Of a DNA stretch of 64,000 nt, positions 62,200 to 64,000 are shown in pieces (position 1 is the first letter of the stretch; every line of letters starts with the position of its first letter). The notes beneath the pieces are model-generated. The model did no database searches. It was given only the letters and a program-made list of their open reading frames with translations, and was not told the origin of the DNA. The position numbers were made by a program, and so were the translations under genes. The DNA lies in assembly GCF_006770265.1 (NCBI RefSeq), contig NZ_CP017194.1:310001-374000 (forward strand). The letters run 5' to 3'. The DNA comes from Lactococcus carnosus (GTDB lineage: Bacteria > Bacillota > Bacilli > Lactobacillales > Streptococcaceae).

Positions 62200-62958
62200 A
62201 TGTCACGTAAACCAATTATTGCTGGTAACTGGAAAATGAATAAAACTTTAGCTGAAGCGAAAGCTTTTGCTGAAGCAGTAAAAGGAAAAGCACCATCTGC
62301 TGATCTTGTAGAGACTGTTATCGGTAGCCCTGCATTATTTCTTGCACCACTTGCAGAAATTTTAAACGGTGATGTGATCGAAGTTGCTGCTCAAAACTCA
62401 TATTTTGAAAATACTGGCGCTTTTACTGGTGAAAATTCACCAGCTGCTATTGCTGATCTTGGTATCAAATATATCATCATTGGTCATTCAGAACGTCGTG
62501 AATACTTCCACGAAACTGATGAAGATATTAACAAAAAAGCAAAAGCAATCATTGCAAATGGTGTGACACCAATCATTTGTTGTGGTGAAACACTTGAAAC
62601 TTATGAAGCTGGTCAAACAGCACAATGGGTTGAAAGTCAAATCACTGCAGCATTGAAAGATCTTACACCTGAACAAGTGTCAAATCTTGTGATTGCTTAT
62701 GAACCAATCTGGGCAATCGGTACTGGTAAATCAGCTGATGCAAATACAGCTGATGAAACATGTGGCGTTGTACGTAACACAGTTGAAAAACTTTACGGTA
62801 AAACAGTTTCAGACGCAGTTCGTATCCAATATGGTGGTTCTGTTAAACCTGAAAACGTTGCTGAATACATGAGCAAAGAAAATGTTGATGGTGCCCTTGT
62901 TGGTGGCGCATCACTTGAAGCTGAAAGCTTCCTAGCACTTTTAGACTTTGTTAACTAA
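62200..62958 (+). CDS. tpiA: Triosephosphate isomerase
   Basis: 252 aa glycolytic TIM barrel. GNWKMN (residues 9-14), catalytic His in IIGHSERR and Glu in [19 protein letters not shown] upstream. Codon use is strongly biased, as expected of a highly expressed gene. Confidence 0.97.
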   Translation: MSRKPIIAGNWKMNKTLAEAKAFAEAVKGKAPSADLVETVIGSPALFLAPLAEILNGDVIEVAAQNSYFENTGAFTGENSPAAIADLGIKYIIIGHSERREYFHETDEDINKKAKAIIANGVTPIICCGETLETYEAGQTAQWVESQITAALKDLTPEQVSNLVIAYEPIWAIGTGKSADANTADETCGVVRNTVEKLYGKTVSDAVRIQYGGSVKPENVAEYMSKENVDGALVGGASLEAESFLALLDFVN

Positions 62959-62966
62959 TTGAGCTG

Positions 62967-62993
62967 AAGGATCCCTTTGAGGGGTCTTTTTAT
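62967..62993 (+). terminator. tpiA terminator
   Basis: GGATCCC-TTTGA-GGGGTCT with G-T pairs, followed by TTTTTATTTT. Confidence 0.75.
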
Positions 62994-63009
62994 TTTCAAA
63001 AAATAGACA

Positions 63010-63037
63010 AAAAAATAAGCCAGGAGGCTTATTTTTT
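63010..63037 (-). terminator. Terminator of the 96-aa membrane protein gene
   Basis: AAAAAATAAGCC-AGGA-GGCTTATTTTTT, perfect; includes the stop codon of the leftward gene. Confidence 0.8.
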
Positions 63038-63319
63038 GATAATTCTTATGCATGTTTTGATTGTTTTTTTTAGTACTGTCAACATGGTAAATGATAAGAC
63101 AATCGAAATGATAACTGCTAGGAAACTGGACATCACTGTCATTAATACAGAGCACCCGATAACGATAAAGACTGAAAATGTGGCAATATTTGAAAAGAAG
63201 GCTATTTCTTTAAGTCTATCAGCTGTTTTTATATGTTCAGCCATCTTTTCTTCCTGCGTATACTCACGCGTTGGTAACTGCCAATTAGTAAACTCTTCAT
63301 CAAATCTAGGGGCTTCCAT
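63029..63319 (-). CDS. Small membrane protein, unknown
   Basis: 96 aa. Soluble N-terminus (about 1-38), then two membrane segments (about 44-63 and 65-83) and a basic tail. AGAGGAGACAG before the ATG. No family recognised. Confidence 0.75.
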   Translation of the reverse strand: MEAPRFDEEFTNWQLPTREYTQEEKMAEHIKTADRLKEIAFFSNIATFSVFIVIGCSVLMTVMSSFLAVIISIVLSFTMLTVLKKTIKTCIRIIKK

Positions 63320-63419
63320 ACTGTCTCCTCTGCACTACCTTTAAATGATAGCACGATTATCTTAATCTAAATATTACAATTAAATTACTATATCACGAAA
63401 ATGTTACAAAGGAGTGAAG

Positions 63420-64000
63420 ATGATCAAACATGATAGTGATCAGAGCAATATCAATTACAATGAGATAAGATTAAAGCACGATTTATTTGATATAATGAAA
63501 AGCATGACAAAGAAAATAATGATTACTGCTACAGTTGACAGCATTGAACAGGCTAAGGCCTTACTCGCAATCGGTATAGATACTTTATATATTGGCGAGG
63601 AAACGTATGGCCTTAGATTACCACATGCGTTTACCTGGGATGAATTGCGTGAACTGACTGAGTTGGCACATGCGGCTGGCGCTAAAGTGACAGTTGCTGT
63701 GAATGCCATTATGCATCCAGATAAAATGGCTACGATTAAGCCGTATTTAGATTTCCTTCAGGAAATTGAAGTAGACCAGCTGACAGTCGGTGATACGGGC
63801 GTTATTTTTGTTCTTGATCGTGACGGTTACAAGCTACCCTATATTTATGATGCATCAACGATGGTAACCAGTAGTCGTCAGGTAAATTTCTGGGGGGAAC
63901 AAGGGGCCATAGGTGCTGTTCTTTCTCGTGAACTACCAAAGGAAGAGCTTATTGCTCTATCAGATAATTTGACAGTATTTGGCGAAATTTTAGTCTATGG
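63420..64000 (+). CDS. U32-family peptidase, 5' part (continues beyond the window)
   Basis: The frame is open to the window end (about 193 codons). IEQAKALLAIGIDTLYIGEETYGLRLP is typical of U32 (collagenase-like/YrrN-type) proteins, often paired and linked to tRNA or rRNA modification. AAAGGAGTG (63408-63416) supports the ATG at 63420, which adds 28 residues to the family's usual start at the ATG at 63504; the latter has no ribosome site. Which start is used is open. Confidence 0.8.
   Translation, partial: MIKHDSDQSNINYNEIRLKHDLFDIMKSMTKKIMITATVDSIEQAKALLAIGIDTLYIGEETYGLRLPHAFTWDELRELTELAHAAGAKVTVAVNAIMHPDKMATIKPYLDFLQEIEVDQLTVGDTGVIFVLDRDGYKLPYIYDASTMVTSSRQVNFWGEQGAIGAVLSRELPKEELIALSDNLTVFGEILVY

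Noticed and set aside
63491-63496. TATAAT as a promoter giving a leaderless U32 peptidase mRNA
   Set aside because: No -35 or extended -10, and an in-frame upstream ATG with a strong ribosome site explains the frame better.

Overview
The window is low-GC Gram-positive chromosome, most consistent with a lactic streptococcal relative, probably Lactococcus in the raffinolactis/piscium ('Pseudolactococcus') branch. The evidence is the Ami/Opp-type oligopeptide operon, the phoH-HIT-ybeY-dgkA-comF cluster, the hit/ecsAB neighbourhood, a tmRNA tag ending TQTYALAA, and the mtlA-mtlR-mtlF-mtlD operon with catabolite (cre) sites. The genus call is inference from gene content; no database was searched.

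Layout. 1-5.9 kb: peptide ABC importer (3' end of the binding protein, two permeases, two ATPases). 6.0-12.6 kb: obg, small hypothetical, phoH, a frameshifted HIT-like gene, ybeY, dgkA, convergent comFC/comFA, yigZ. 12.67-13.02 kb: ssrA (tmRNA), whose 3' end is the insertion point of a small, internally deleted prophage (13.0-about 18.7 kb: frameshifted integrase, OB-fold membrane protein, CI and Cro with four operators, a DUF3102 protein that runs into a 5'-truncated glycoside-hydrolase-like lysin). 18.7-20.3 kb: a membrane protein and rearranged gene scraps. 20.3-22.4 kb: TetR/metallo-beta-lactamase-fold pair, a small conserved gene, hit.

22.4-48.1 kb: a 25.7-kb accessory island between hit and ecsA, which I take to be normal chromosomal neighbours. 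Its right two thirds (35.3-48.1 kb) is a Tn916/ICEBs1-type integrative conjugative element (ICE) with ImmA/ImmR-type regulation, a toxin-antitoxin pair, DUF961 proteins, FtsK-like and VirB4-like ATPases, a VirB6-like membrane protein, a cell-wall hydrolase, an excisionase-like protein and an integrase. It is defective: one deletion fuses the start of the FtsK-like gene to the end of the VirB4-like gene and removes the relaxase region, and the hydrolase has lost part of its CHAP domain. Its left part (22.4-35.3 kb) is a mosaic of cargo: antiporter, N5-(carboxyethyl)ornithine synthase-like enzyme, acetyltransferase, a decayed methylase/GHKL-ATPase operon, an RloC/PrrC-like anticodon nuclease, a TIR-domain pseudogene and an unknown protein with an Rx5H motif. 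These are separated by eight copies of a covarying hairpin, by five relics of immA 3' ends and by four orphan doublets like the one that follows the integrase gene. I read this as several related elements stacked at one site, leaving their ends and cargo. This is the most interesting part of the window.

48.3-64 kb is ordinary chromosome: ecsAB, alpha-carbonic anhydrase, RpiB/LacA-like isomerase, cutC, rlmA, the mannitol PTS operon (the permease carries a second, Cys-less IIB-like domain), menA, a LysR/tautomerase/carboxymuconolactone-decarboxylase cluster, tpiA, a small membrane protein and the start of a U32 peptidase. Terminators, cre sites, operators and promoters are given where the sequence shows them.
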